Assembly (NCBI GenBank): GCA_928212115.1
Contig: CAKMRJ010003334.1
Location: 342,003,720 to 342,067,719, forward strand
Source: Lactuca virosa
Taxonomy: Eukaryota > Streptophyta > Magnoliopsida > Asterales > Asteraceae
DNA length: 64,000 nt
Direction of reading: 5' to 3'
Made by a program: the position numbers and the translations under genes
In this document: positions 11,550 to 23,272 of the stretch, one piece after another
Numbering within the stretch: position 1 is the first letter of the stretch
How the letters are laid out: every line of letters begins with the position of its first letter
Notes under the pieces: generated by a model
Seen by the model: only the letters and a program-made list of their open reading frames with translations
What the model was told of the DNA's origin: nothing
Databases searched by the model: none

Positions 11550-12815
11550 TGTAGCATCCATTTTGTGAGGTAATATATTTCTTGGCATTTTTGGTTAAGT
11601 GACTGATTGTTAAAGACAGAAATGGGATTATTATGCTAGGCGCAATATGAGTACGCACGACATACTCACATGACTTGGACACGAGGGGGAGCACCTTTGT
11701 ATGTTGGGCATACACTGTGATTCAATAAATCCTACTTTTTAGGGTTTAACCCTAATCCCCATTATGAAGCTTGAGGCTGCCCCCTCATCAGCCCTCCCAT
11801 GAAACCCTAGCTGCTATCTGAGTGTTTTGAGCTTAGAAGTGACCTTGGTTGGTGTTTTTTGGTGATCTTGAAGAAGGAAGGATCTATTGGAAGTTGCTCT
11901 TGTGGTGTTAAAGCTTGTGGATCCAGAACTTAGCCACCTTGATCATTGTTCAGAAGGTATCAAGTCCTTGCCTTGATGATTCATCTCTTGGTTCTAGATA
12001 GTTAGGGTTTTTTGGCTTATTTTGGTCCCTTAAGGTGTTTCTTGTGAATATACGCTACTCCAGAAGGTTATGATGATAGATCTTAGTGTTTCTGATGTCC
12101 TTTGTGCATAAAAATGGCACCTTGATGGATTAAGCTCAACCATGCAAGGGTTGAGGGTTGTTTCATGAAGTTAGTATGTTAAAATCCAAGATTTGACCTT
12201 TTAAGCCATGCAAAAGCTTAAAGTCTTCGACTTTATGGCTTAAGACCTCTTTATGATGTTGACTTGAAGGTTGGACGTTATAAGCTTAATGAGTTAAGTC
12301 ATTTGGAGTGGGTTTGACTGTCTGACCAATATGCTTTTGCATGCATAGCTGTAGGGGTGAAATAGACCCAGTACTGGTTGAAAGATATTGAAGGGGGTGA
12401 AATAGACCCAATACCAGTTGAAAGATACCGAAGGCGGTGAAATAGACCTAGTACCGGTTGCAAGATACCGAAGGGGGCGAAATAGACCCAGCCGATTGAA
12501 AGACACCGAAGGGGGTGAAATAGACCCAATTATGTTTTGTACTATTATGCATGTATGGTATGTGGTATTTTGGGAAGCTCACTAAGCTTTGTGCTTATGG
12601 TTTTCAGTTTGTGTTTCGGGTACTTCCAGCTCGAAAGGGAAGGGTGCGGCTTGATCGCACTGCATCTGCCCATGTGTTTCCGCATTATGTGATTTTGTGA
12701 TTTGTATTATGATATTATTTCATTATGATACTCTTTTGGTTGTTTTTACATGATTACTGGATGTTTGAAATGAATTAAAAAATGATTTTTTTGTCTAGAA
12801 TTTTGGGATGTTACA
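11550..12815 (+). mobile_element. 3' LTR of element 2
   Basis: The LTR is 1266 bp, from TGTAGCATCC after the polypurine tract to TGTTACA. It is shorter than the LTRs of elements 1 and 3, has no clear ACTCG palindrome array, and carries a 40-bp minisatellite. The family-wide block GGGAAGCTCACTAAGC... is at 12572-12608. Confidence 0.85.
12352..12530 (+). repeat. 40-bp minisatellite in the LTR of element 2
   Basis: Units beginning GGGGTGAAATAGACCCA recur with a 40-bp period (GTGA or GCGA ending at 12360, 12400, 12440 and 12480), then one 38-bp step to 12518. Confidence 0.92.
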
Positions 12816-12985
12816 CTGATACTCTTGCTACCAATAACATCACCTCTAATATCACTATTTGTAAACTCAACAAAGTCTTCTATTTCTCGACCTTTGCTAG
12901 TTAAGTCCATAATTAACGGTTCCTTTTACATATCGTAAGATATACTTAACTACTTAGAAATGCAAATTCTTTGGTTGCTCCATGA
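12816..12985 (-). pseudogene. Copia-type reverse transcriptase/RNase H remnant
   Basis: On the minus strand two frames encode pieces typical of the end of Ty1/copia pol: an L-R-Y-V-K-G-T segment, then T-N-S-D-I-R-G-D resembling the T-D-S-D-W-A-G-D RNase H motif. A stop and a frameshift separate them. It is the flank into which element 2 inserted. Confidence 0.65.
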
Positions 12986-12988
12986 AAT

Positions 12989-13964
12989 GTGAAACATCCC
13001 TCGTATTTTGTGGCTATTTGAAAATAGTATAATAAATCTCATTTTAATATTAAAAACATTCAATTGGGGAAATAGGCCCCAAAAGTTTTAAGTGTCTAAC
13101 AGCTTAAACAAAATGCAAGGTTTGAAACAATTCATTCAAAAACAAAGTAATGTAACAACTTTTATAATTCATAAAATCTAAGGTCTTATAAATGTCCAAG
13201 ATGCATATGTCTACCTATCTTCGTCAAAATCCTAATATGAACACATGTCAAAATACATGGGTTAGGATTGTGAAGCCTAATAAGCATTGTCAATGTTTAA
13301 ATTTGTTGTATGTAAGGAACTTGCACAATCTATACACAAAGTAAACCTAAAAATCATTTCAAAACATCAAAGGAATATTTAGAATTATAATAAGCGAAGA
13401 AGCATTTTTAAAGTTAGGCATTGCTAAAATATCTTCATACTAAAAATTTCCAGATTAATGATATTAAGGGATGCCATTCATATGCTTCCAGATCCTAACC
13501 CTAAAGTCAACATATTACTCAATTCTCACAAATAATGGCTGAAATCATGCTCATATGAGGTTAACGCATAACACACCATACACTTTCTATACCCTTTAGA
13601 AATGTGTGAAGATGAAACGCTTTGTATATCCATTCAACTAGGTACTAGTGATCCATCACACTAGCAGGCTGAACATGGTGTGGGTTGTTGCAGTTTTAGG
13701 CCAAAACTATCACACAAACCGCATGCAAAGGTTTTTGTAATCTTAAAACCGCAATGTGTGGTTTTTTAGTTTCTTTTTCAATGGTATGGTTTCGATTTTA
13801 AACAACATAATGAAATGGTGTGGTTTTCTATCGTGGTGCGGTTTTAAAACCACAATATACTAGAAGCGAAACATTAATTTTATTAAACTTTTAGCATTTA
13901 ACCCTTTACCCAACATGACTTAGCCATAAACATTAAAAAAAATAGTTTTTACCTTTTTAGGCCA
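12989..13964. other. Degenerate repeat-derived spacer
   Basis: It begins with GTGAAACATCCC, resembling an LTR edge. It contains a segment (about 13675-13860) rich in GGTTTT/AAAACC motifs, including a short palindrome at 13837-13855. There are no coding signals. Confidence 0.4.
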
Positions 13965-15180
13965 TGAAACATCCCAAAAACATGATTTTTTTTTCATTTT
14001 CAAGCCATCAAATCCATACATCACATGTTCCAAAATCAATCATGATAAAAATGTATCTCAAACATCAGAGTGAAATGATAATAATCAGTGTGAAAAAATC
14101 ATTAGGGGATGTTGTGCAGTCAAGTCGGGCCCTTCCCTTTGGAACTGGAAGTACATGAAAATGTTTAAACCACAAAACCGTAAGCACAAAACTTAGTGAC
14201 TTCCCCAAAATACCACATACCATACATATCATCGATCCCCACCCTTCATAACGGGCTCCACCCACGTCTCGGGCCCCACCCAACATACAAACGGGACCAT
14301 CCCAACATACAAATGGGTCTAGCCCAACATACAAATGCAAGAGTCACAAAGACAACTAACATCCTACACAATATAGTGAGAAGACTCACCTGTCTCATGG
14401 AATCAGATAAACCATAGCTCAATGTTACGCAACAAGTGCTACAACACACCTAACAAATCAAACAAGGTCCAACCTTAGATGACCGATCAACAATCAGGGT
14501 CAAAGCTAACGGTCATCATTACCATCAGCTGACCTCAAACTCAACCAACTCAGTCTCGATCCAAACTATTGTCACGTCGTGATGATCATGCCATCATATC
14601 GTGACATAATCAATCCAAAACAACCGAGAAATCCCCAATCATCATGTCGTGATAAGGAAGTTATCACGCCGTGAAGACGTGTTTTCTCAACTTAATGAAT
14701 TCAACTCTCAATCCATTAAGCCATCCATCCAATCCTTCCAAAAGGTTTCTTGATGTCCAAAACAACCTAAATATCAATGCTTTTCAAGCCATCCATATTC
14801 AACACATCAACCCTCGAGAGAAGAAAGTCCCGACCCATCTCGTCCTTCAAACGATCGACCTCAGTTTGTTGTGCCACTAGCTTCACAAATCATTTAGGTT
14901 CAACCCATCTCTTGAGTTTATCGAGTTTATTGAGTCCGATGACGGTAGTGGGGTAGACTCCATGGAATAAAGTGGCAAAAATGATTGTTGTCGGATGATT
15001 GTCGGCTTGTGTTTGGTCGGAAATGGTAATGAAATGTTAGGGTTTTGTGCACTAGATCCTCCAAGTATATACAATGGGACCACACCAACCCTTAAGGCCC
15101 AAGTAAACAAAATCGGTATTGACTCGCTGACGTGACATCCGGGTTGACTCGATATCCAGTTTGGCATGTGACTAGGCACG
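13965..15180 (-). mobile_element. Decayed LTR of the gypsy family (right end uncertain)
   Basis: The left edge TGAAACATCCC at 13965 matches the TGTAACATCCC edge of the other LTRs. The family block lies at about 14179-14217, followed by short repeats with CCCAACATACAAA and TTGAC motifs. Palindrome pairs of the TCACGNCGTGA type start at 14572/14594 and 14642/14664, both 22 bp apart. I could not find the right terminus. Confidence 0.65.
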
Positions 15181-15989
15181 AACATCGGTTAAAATAACTA
15201 AAAGTCCCTATGTAGTCGGTGAAATAAGAATTTGTACCCTTAGAAAGAAAAAAAAATGTTTTAAACCAAAGACCTATAACTTGGTCGGGCGGCAGTGAGA
15301 TCTTTCCTAAATATAACCTTCTCTCACTTAATAGCATTATATACATATTAATTCTCATCCAGTTCGTGAGCAGGAATCTTTTGTGATTTGGGATTTTGCC
15401 ACATAATTTTTTAGATTCACAATTTGGCCACCAAATGTTTACATTTTCTCTTTTCCTCCCTATGACCATTGGGCCGTCTTCTTTAACCAATCACAACACC
15501 ACCGCCATTGACCTACGTCCTCTTCTTAAAAAAAAAACCCAGATGTTATGTGAAGATGCTAAGTGAACCGACCAGCGAGAGATACCAACCGACAGATACA
15601 ACGAGAGTGATATGTTAGACTGCAACGGATTTTTCCGGAGAGGGTAGCGATTCCGACAAACATCAGGTGGTCTAGGGTTTTGTCGAGTTTACATAGAGCT
15701 GCGCTTTTAGTGTGTATTATGGCTATTCATCGTGGAGGTAAGTTTCTAGCCTTATATATATGTTTTTTTGGGTTCGATTCTACTCATCACCACCACCGCC
15801 AGCAATGGCTGTCGGATTTTGCCACCACCGGCAGCAATGGTTGCCGGATTCTGCCACAACACCACGCCAATTTCTTTCTCCCTCTTTGTTCCCGATGACC
15901 TCCACAAAATTCTCTTTACCCTTCCTCTATCAGCCTCCTTCCTCCACTGCATCCATCATCGATTTGTCAGTCCTAGTCGATTGTCGTCT
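15181..15989. other. Intergenic stretch before the CDPK fragment
   Basis: Nothing is clearly coding. 15780-15870 holds repeats of a CACCACCGGCAGCAATGG type. The ATG near 15719 followed by a GTAAG-like donor could be a remnant first exon, but it matches nothing I recognise. Confidence 0.3.
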
Positions 15990-16772
15990 GTGGATTTTAA
16001 AAGGGATCCATGGCCAAAGGTATCTGATGCAACTAAAGATCTTGTCAAGCAGATGCTAAATCTTGACCCAAAGTTGTGTCTTGCTGCTTAAGAAGTTCTT
16101 GGTAATCTCAAAATCCTTACTTTTTCATGACCATGCTGTCTTTTCTTTTTTCCACGTCTTATATTATATGTATTTAACCCATTTCTAAGTTAACCTTTCT
16201 CTCTATCAACTTATTTCAGATCATACATGGATACAAAACGCCATAAAGGCTCCAAATGTTAATTTAGGTGAAACTGTTAAAGCTAGACCCAAGTAATTCT
16301 TTGTAATGAACAAACCGAAGAAGAGAGCTTTAAGGGTATGTTATAATTCGTTATCTTGTGGTTTTTTTGTTCTTTTTTTGGGTGTCTTTATACTGACTTG
16401 TCCTTTATTATAACAAAAGTATAGGTAATTGTTGACCCTTTATCTGCTGAGGAAGTGGCGGGAACTAAGCATGGATTTGATTTAAAGGATACAAGCAAGC
16501 AAGGAAAGACAAACATTGCTGAGTTGAAAGCAGAATTACAAAAGGTTGGTCAACAGATCCCTGATGCAGCACTTCAGATACTTATGGATGCTGTAAGTAT
16601 TACATTTTACTAAATTGTCTAAATATAATAATAAATTGAATACATCAAATGCATCAAACAAGATAAATATTAATGAAATATATTGATGCAGGGAGATGTT
16701 GACAAACATGGGTACTTGAACTATGAAGAATTCGTTGTAACTAGAGATGATTTGTTGCACTTTGACTTTTAA
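15990..16772 (+). pseudogene. Calcium-dependent protein kinase (CDPK) fragment
   Basis: Four exon-like blocks encode the middle of a plant CDPK: the end of the kinase domain (V-D-F-K-R-D-P-W-P at 15990-16092), the junction/autoinhibitory region (16220-16335), and EF-hand 1 and part of EF-hand 2 (16425-16592 and 16692-16772). Splice sites GT-AG separate them, so this is not a retroposed cDNA. It resembles the CPK7/8/32 group from memory of the family. Two glutamine codons are stops (16090-16092 and within 16220-16335), the kinase lobes upstream are missing, and the last block ends in TAA after one EF-hand loop, where a CDPK needs four. It cannot make an active kinase. Confidence 0.82.
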
Positions 16773-18523
16773 CTATTCCTAATGCATCGTTGATACACTG
16801 ATCTGATCTGAGCTTCAACAAGTAATTATGTTAATGGCGAAAGTACTTCTTCATCAAACACGACCAACAACAACCGCAAAATCAAGGCTAAACTCGAACC
16901 GGTTCACGCTACATGTCGGTCTTTCAGCTTTGCAACCTTCACTTGGAGAATCGTGTGATTGAACGTGAGAAAGGGGAGGATTTCCTTAGTACAGGTTTGG
17001 GAAGTGGGAATGCTCAACAAGGTTATTGGTTTTGGATGAGAAACACGCCTATAAGGCGTTTGATGAAATGTCTAAGCCAATTAAGGTATTCATTCCGCCT
17101 TACTTTACCTGATTTATTAGTTGATTATATTTGTTTGATCATCTATTTTCTTATTCTCTTCAGTCTTGCTTAGCGGGATCACAATTACAACTTTTGAGAT
17201 GCAACCTGACTTTGTTTTACAGTTATTGGCAAATGAAAGAGGTATCCATTATAACTATTAAAACTCCCAAATTTTGAAAGGGGTAATCTGATTTTGAGTA
17301 TTTCAGTAATAAGATCAAGTAATAAGTCTAAACGAGTTGTATGTGACATTATTTTGATATAACATCCAAAACCGATTTAGAATCAATACTAATTAAACTC
17401 AATTTTACTTCATTTTTGTTGTTTCTCAGCACATTGAAACACCCCATTGTTCATATGAAGTGCATGTGTTATAACCTATCTTTTATTTCTCAATTCATGA
17501 TATTTTGAAGTTGAAAAAGGTACCTTTTTTTAATCTTTTAGGAGTGTTTGGATGTACGGAACCCGGAATACACAATTCTTGGACTGTTAGGACCAAAACC
17601 GATCGATAACACAGACTCCTTACATCTTGGAACAGGCGTGTAACTGGATATCGACTTTTTATTTAATATTGCAAACTATATAGATTAACCGTAAACAAAC
17701 ACCCTTTGTAATTTATAAAACGAACTACTACATGCTACTTACTTCAAAGACCATAACAAATTGATGCAAACTATTGAAGTTAAAATTTTTTTGTACCTTT
17801 TTACAACTTTTTCAAAGTACTTTTACCATCATACTTAAGTAAGGATATAGGTTTTCTAACAATCAACATTTCTTGAATTTCAATGATATAATAACAGTAA
17901 ATGTAAGTAACATGTTGTAATAAACAAGTTTAAGAAATTATGTTATTATTTCTTGTATTTAACATTGGATTTTTCTTCTTACAGCTTTTGCCAAATCGTA
18001 ATTTTCAATGGAAAAAAAAAGGGTTTGAGGAAATGGAAGAAGTGCAGCCAAAGTAGAAATTTCTATTGTGAGGCCGTTTGACTGCTTTCCAATTAAATAT
18101 TTCCGTTCCATTCAAAATAAAAAAAACACACTTTGCAATTCAACGCAAAACAAACATAAAGTTATACGACCATATATCTATACACCTGTATCTCTAAAAA
18201 ACCATCATTTTAAAACAGAAATCAAGAAAACCATGTTATTAGCCAAAAATGACAAAATAGAAACTTATCAACATTTAAGCAAACCTGATCCAACGCCAAG
18301 CTGCTAGTTATTATTTATTTATTTATTTATTTTTTAAATCATAACAGACTAAAACGAACACTAGGTCGGAGATGGTCTTGTGTAACAATCAACTCGAACT
18401 CCAGCCTCCAGGTCTTTTGGTTTCTGTAGTCCTGAGCGGCATATACCACCGTGGACTCTTGTGAGGAGGCGGCAACCAGCTGGGCAAAGCGGAGCCCTTT
18501 TTAGGGTTTAGGCGCCACGGAGA
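16773..18523. other. Intergenic, AT-rich; no confident gene
   Basis: An 86-codon ORF at 16913-17173 has no family I recognise and may be a remnant of the gene downstream of the CDPK piece. 17280-18360 is AT-rich with A runs and an ATTT-rich stretch near 18308-18333. The TRM13 promoter should lie just upstream of 18524. Confidence 0.4.
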
Positions 18524-21500
18524 ATGGGGGTTAGATGCAAGTTTTGGTTGCTCAAAAAGAAGAGATTTTGTGCGATTCCCCCGCTCCCCAATACCGAGTA
18601 AGCTAAGCAATAAGCATTACCCAACACGCTTCCTCAAGATTTTAACTTGGCGTATTTCCAATATAGGTTCTGCGGCAACCACTCTGCAAGGTCGGATGAC
18701 AGGTGGATTCAGTGCTCAATAGACCCCTCCCAGTAAGTTTTCGCTCTTCTCCACTATCCATTATCGGATGCTCAGTTTTCCTCTTTCTATAGTTCGTAAT
18801 ATGATTCTATCCCATGTAATGGAACAGCTCTGTACTGGAATCCAACCTTGAGAATCACCTTAGACGGTGTCCATTGCTCAAACATAAGAACTCACTGTCC
18901 CTCCAACCTTTCTACCAAAAGGGCATTAACGGAGGCGATGAAGAAGATGAAGACGTTTCCTCAGAGTCCAAGAGGATGGCTGTGCAATCTATCACTGTAC
19001 ATGAGTTGATCAAACTAATCGAAAAAAATAAAGTCTGTTCACGCTTCCATATGCAAGGACATTCAAGACTCTTACAACATGCCGGAAGTTTGCAGGAATT
19101 GGATTAACCGCGCAAATGACTGGTATGGTATGCAAACTGTAGCTTTCTAATCCAAATGCCTTTCCTTGCGTGGATTTTAGATGAAATTTTTCCTAAATAA
19201 GCGTAACTCATGAGTCATGACAATGAGCTCCAAGTTGGAAACCTCGAAAATAACAGTTGTTTCATTCCTCACTGATCTAGAGAAGACCTCTACAATAATT
19301 TTATAGTCACATACACTTTTCTTAGACTAATAACATATACAACATACAAGTTGGGGCTAGCCCACTTGGCTAACAAGGTGTCTAACTAGGAGTTTTCTAA
19401 CCAGGAGGTCCTGGGCTCAATCCCAGGCAAATACTAACATGGCCGTTACAAAAAAAAAACATATACAACATATACATATACTGGTGCCTATAGTGCAACA
19501 TCGTTTAGTATTTCAGGGTATTGTGATTCATTAGTTACCCTTTCAATTGTGGATCCTATTTTATGGTGCTTTGTAACTTTGATGTCATGTGAGTGCACAG
19601 AGTATGTATCAACTGGTGCCAGCTCCCATGGACAAAAGTTTTTATTGAAGGACTTTTCCACTTCATCCTGTTTTTGTTTTTGTTTTTCTATCATGTTTAT
19701 GACGGAATTACCTTCCTGTCTTTAATTTAATACATAAATCTCAAGCTTGGTTATGTATGTCAAAAATTCCCAGCTTGCACCACATTAATTCATCAAAGAT
19801 GATCCTTGGTAAGAATGCCGTCTGTTTGAAATCTTGATGGAGCATAAATAGTTTCAGTTGTGGCATTTTCAATCTTCTCGGTGATGAAATGTCTTATCTA
19901 TCTCAACATGTTTTGTCTTGTCATGATGAACATGATTCTTAGCGATACTAATGCCATCTTCCTTACCACAAAGCATTTTTATAGATCCCTCTGTAAAGAG
20001 TCCTAATTCAACCAATAGTCTTTTAAGCCAGATTCCTTCACAAATACTTAGAGCGAAAGCTCTAAATTCTGTTTCTGCTGTACTCCTAGAGCCAAAGCTC
20101 TAAGTTCTGCTTCTGGCTTCTACATGTCACTAGATTACACCAAACAAAAGAGCAGTAATCTGAAATACTCCTATTAGCTACACCTTCGGCCCAGTCTGAT
20201 TCTGTGTTATCCAGTGAAATACAGAAGCACTGGTCTTATTATTATTATTATTATTATTATTAGTAAATCTGTCTAGTTTCAGGAAAATCCCATTTCAAGA
20301 AAAGCATGTTATCCAGCAGGCGTCAATTCTTGGAAACTTGGAAAAACTCGGAGCATTCAAGTCTTGTTCTAGTGTTGGGGAACAGCTTCATTCTCCTGCG
20401 GTGGTTGAGTTTGGAGCTGGAAGGGGTTACTTGACACAAATGCTAGCAGACTGTTATGGGGTCTCAAAAGTCTTCTTGATTGAGCGCAAGTCATATAAAC
20501 TTAAGGTCAGTGTCTTTGTTTTCTTTCTTATATGTTGAACTCGCTGGGGTCAGTTAAATGATAGTGTGATATAACACAACCTGGCTACCATGTTATGTTC
20601 CTCAATGTGGTTTATTGCTACTTACCTTTTCAACTCTATCCCTGAGTATCTATCTAAATTCAGGCGGATCGAAGCTTGCGACAAAAAGAGAGCTTGATGC
20701 TAGAGCGGTTGAGAATAGACAGTAAGGATTTGGTCAAAAGTTGTATTTTTCTTATTTTATCATAATGTTATATGGTTCCAATAGTAGCACGTGCTTGATC
20801 CTTGTGTCTTTGTGATGTATTAATTCTGAAAAAGAAAAAACAATGGTGAGGTCATATTTGCGTGTCAATAACGCAACTTTTTTCTATTGAAAACTGAAAC
20901 TTTCTTGAACATTTGTTGATTACCTTTCGAAAGGCACCATTAGTCAGCAAGCCATCCTTTTATAAGACAAATTCAAGATGATTATGATTTATGAAAACTA
21001 GTCTCAGGATCATGTCTATAGCAGAAGCACAAAAGATTTGATTTATATTTTTTGTGCAGTTGAGGACTTGAATCTGAATGCAATCGGGTCATTACAAGGA
21101 GTTCCTTATTTGGCAATTGGAAAACATCTGTGTGGGCCTGCAACTGGTAATGCTGGTTTTGCTTTGTTTGAGTTGTTGTCCCTAGAAGAGAAGAGATAAG
21201 ATAAGACATGTAATCAATTGTTTTGGCAGATATGACCTTAAGATGTTGTGTTGGGGAAAATGACAGCACATCTTACCTGAGAGGACTTTCAATTGCAACA
21301 TGTTGCCACCATCTGTGTCAATGGAAGCATTATATCAGTAAGATCTGTCATCCAACTCCTTTTCGATATTATATATTGCTTGTTGGGTTGTTGAATCTAG
21401 ACCTGAACATATTGCTTGTTGGGTTGTTGCAGATAAAAGTTTTTTCTTAAGTCAAGGGATGAGCAAAGACGAGTTCCATGCAGTTACATGGTTTACCAGC

Positions 21501-21863
21501 TGGGCCGTAGATTCAGCAGACCATGAAGAATTGGATACAAAGATGTAGTAGTGGAATAATTATCCATCGACTTTTCATGAATTGATTACCCGTGTTTTTA
21601 GTTAGTCGTCCTGATGAGTGATTTTATGTTTGTTTAGCAGGGAAAATGAAAAGGTTTTAGCAGGAGAAGGTGATGATGATGATGATTTGTTGAGAAATAT
21701 GTGTGCAAGAGATCGGGCTGTGCTAGGGTTCATGTGCAAAGATATAATTGATGCAGGGAGGTTGATGTGGATAAGGGAACATGGACTAGAAAAATCTGAG
21801 CTTGTCAAATATGTTCCATCTAACATCTCTCCTGAAAACCGTTTGCTGATTGCAAGCTATTGA
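18524..21863 (+). CDS. TRM13: tRNA 2'-O-methyltransferase TRM13, 9 exons, one frameshift
   Basis: TRM13 family enzymes methylate the 2'-hydroxyl of nucleotide 4 in the acceptor stem of certain tRNAs, using S-adenosylmethionine. Exons: 18524-18597, 18667-18732, 18828-19122, 20283-20505, 20664-20721, 21060-21146, 21230-21337, 21433-21544, 21641-21863; all introns are GT-AG. The start is the ATG right before the first zinc finger (C-K-F-W...C...F-C-G-N-H, exons 1-2). A CHHC finger follows across exons 2-3, then the SAM motif V-E-F-G-A-G-R-G-Y in exon 4 and G-K-H-L-C-G in exon 6. The C-terminus K-Y-V-P-S-N-I-S-P-E-N is conserved. Length would be 414 residues, normal for the family, but exon 3 has seven A at 19022-19028 where six keep the frame. 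This is either a real null allele or a homopolymer error. Everything else is intact. Confidence 0.88.
19022..19028 (+). other. Homopolymer frameshift in TRM13 exon 3
   Basis: A run of seven A follows the Glu codon at 19021. The upstream frame runs to a stop at 19105-19107; the frame one base over encodes the expected family sequence to the exon end and splices in frame to exon 4. Confidence 0.8.
19347..19457 (+). mobile_element. tRNA-derived SINE in TRM13 intron 3
   Basis: This 111-bp insert has a box A-like TAGCCCACTTGG at 19358-19369, a box B-like GGGCTCAATCC at 19413-19423 and a 3' A run. It is flanked by a perfect 15-bp target duplication, AACATATACAACATA, at 19332-19346 and 19458-19472. 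Confidence 0.85.
20236..20262. repeat. (TTA)n microsatellite in TRM13 intron 3
   Basis: About nine TTA/ATT units occur just upstream of exon 4. Confidence 0.9.
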
Positions 21864-23272
21864 AATTTTGTTTGTAGGAATAATTATTATTATGCTCTTT
21901 CCGATTCCGATGCTTGTTCAAGTGGTTTTGTGGCTTTGTGCTACATAAATTGCTATGTGTTTGTTGGTCTTTTTAGTGATTTTTCCATGTGTCAGGTCCC
22001 GGATGTGATTGAACCACAAGTCAAAGTTGAGGTGATGCCATTTGATTGTAAGAAGTTTAGGGTTTTTTGCTTCTTATAAGAATAAAGAGAATTCTTGCTG
22101 AAAAACTCCCAACTTTAATTTGCTCAGTCAATGTTGACAGCTATTGCCAACTTAAGTTACACAAGGTGATCTCTAGTTGCGTATTGCAAAGTTCATATAA
22201 AGTTTAGACACATAATATAATTTTGTAATTTATCAAATTCATTGAAGGTACAAAGAGTAATTAAATTGTATGCATATCAAAACTGATACATTGGATGAAT
22301 TAGAATCCGGGCTTGAAAAAAAAAAAAACACTTGGATGGCTATCGTTGTTGGGTTATAGATTCACAGTTACTCTCCATATCCTATGTAGAATTGCATGCT
22401 AAGATTGGCTAACCAATTTCGACCTAGGTCTAGCTAGAAACCAGTTAAAATTGAGACCTATTTTATGAGGAATGGTTTGGTCCTATTTTATGAGGAATGG
22501 TTTGGTCCTATTTGGCCTGGTTGCTAGATGTTTTTTTTGGCCATTTAGTGAATTTTTCAAGCCTTTTTAGTCAATTGCAATGACTATATGACTAATTGAG
22601 GTCATTTTTTTTACCATTTCCCCGACTTATAAAATGTATGAATAGGAGTGATTTGTTTTGGTTTCCATGCCTCCATAAATGTTGTGTTCTTGACAAATTT
22701 CATGATCTTGGTTTTCATAAATCATGTTCTCGGGTAGTCGGGTCTACTATTCATATTTTTCAGTCTTAATCGGTTTCCATACCTCCAAGTTCGGAATTGT
22801 TTGTTCTACCACTTTGGCAACCCATATTTAATAAAGCAACCACATATATATTCCGACCAAGATAACGTTCATAAAACCCTTTGACAGGAGTGCGATTTAA
22901 CAAAAGCGGATATGCAAGAAGGATTCTCGTTCATAAAACCCTTTTGACAGGAGTGCGATTTAACAAAAGCCGATATGCAAGAAGGATTCTCAAAATTACA
23001 AAATGGGGTGATGTTAACTCGTGGCGTTTGGTTCTTGCATACAATTTACCAAATTCATATATTCACCGTAACGACTTAATGGAAATTTTTACTTAACATA
23101 TTTTTTTTGCTATTAATGGGCCTACGCCAGCCCAGCCCAGGCCATAAGTGGTTTGTTTGACTTTGACGGTTTGACCTCCTCTTCATCCTTTCACAAAAAC
23201 GCCGTCTCCCGCTGAGGAAAGAAAGAAAGTTGTTTGTCATCTGTAATCTAGAGTTTCCGGTCAGTCAGAATA
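21864..23272. other. Intergenic region between TRM13 and the WD40 gene
   Basis: The 1.4 kb has no coding signal. It contains a duplicated GGAATGGTTTGGTCCTATTT phrase near 22470-22520 and a 62-bp tandem duplication at 22866-22990. The promoter of the WD40 gene must lie at its right end. Confidence 0.5.
22866..22990. repeat. 62-bp tandem duplication
   Basis: Two nearly identical copies begin at 22866 and 22928 with CGTTCATAAAACCC. They differ by one T and one base near the end. Confidence 0.9.

Noticed and set aside
13675..13860. Possible hAT-type MITE with GGTTTT/AAAACC motifs
   Set aside because: I could not find matching terminal inverted repeats and an 8-bp target duplication, so it is only noted in the spacer entry.
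16913..17173. 86-codon ORF downstream of the CDPK fragment
   Set aside because: No recognisable domain and no clear splice context; not supported as a gene.
18389..18610. 73-codon minus-strand ORF
   Set aside because: It is the antisense of TRM13 exon 1 and its upstream region; the plus strand carries the conserved zinc-finger codons.
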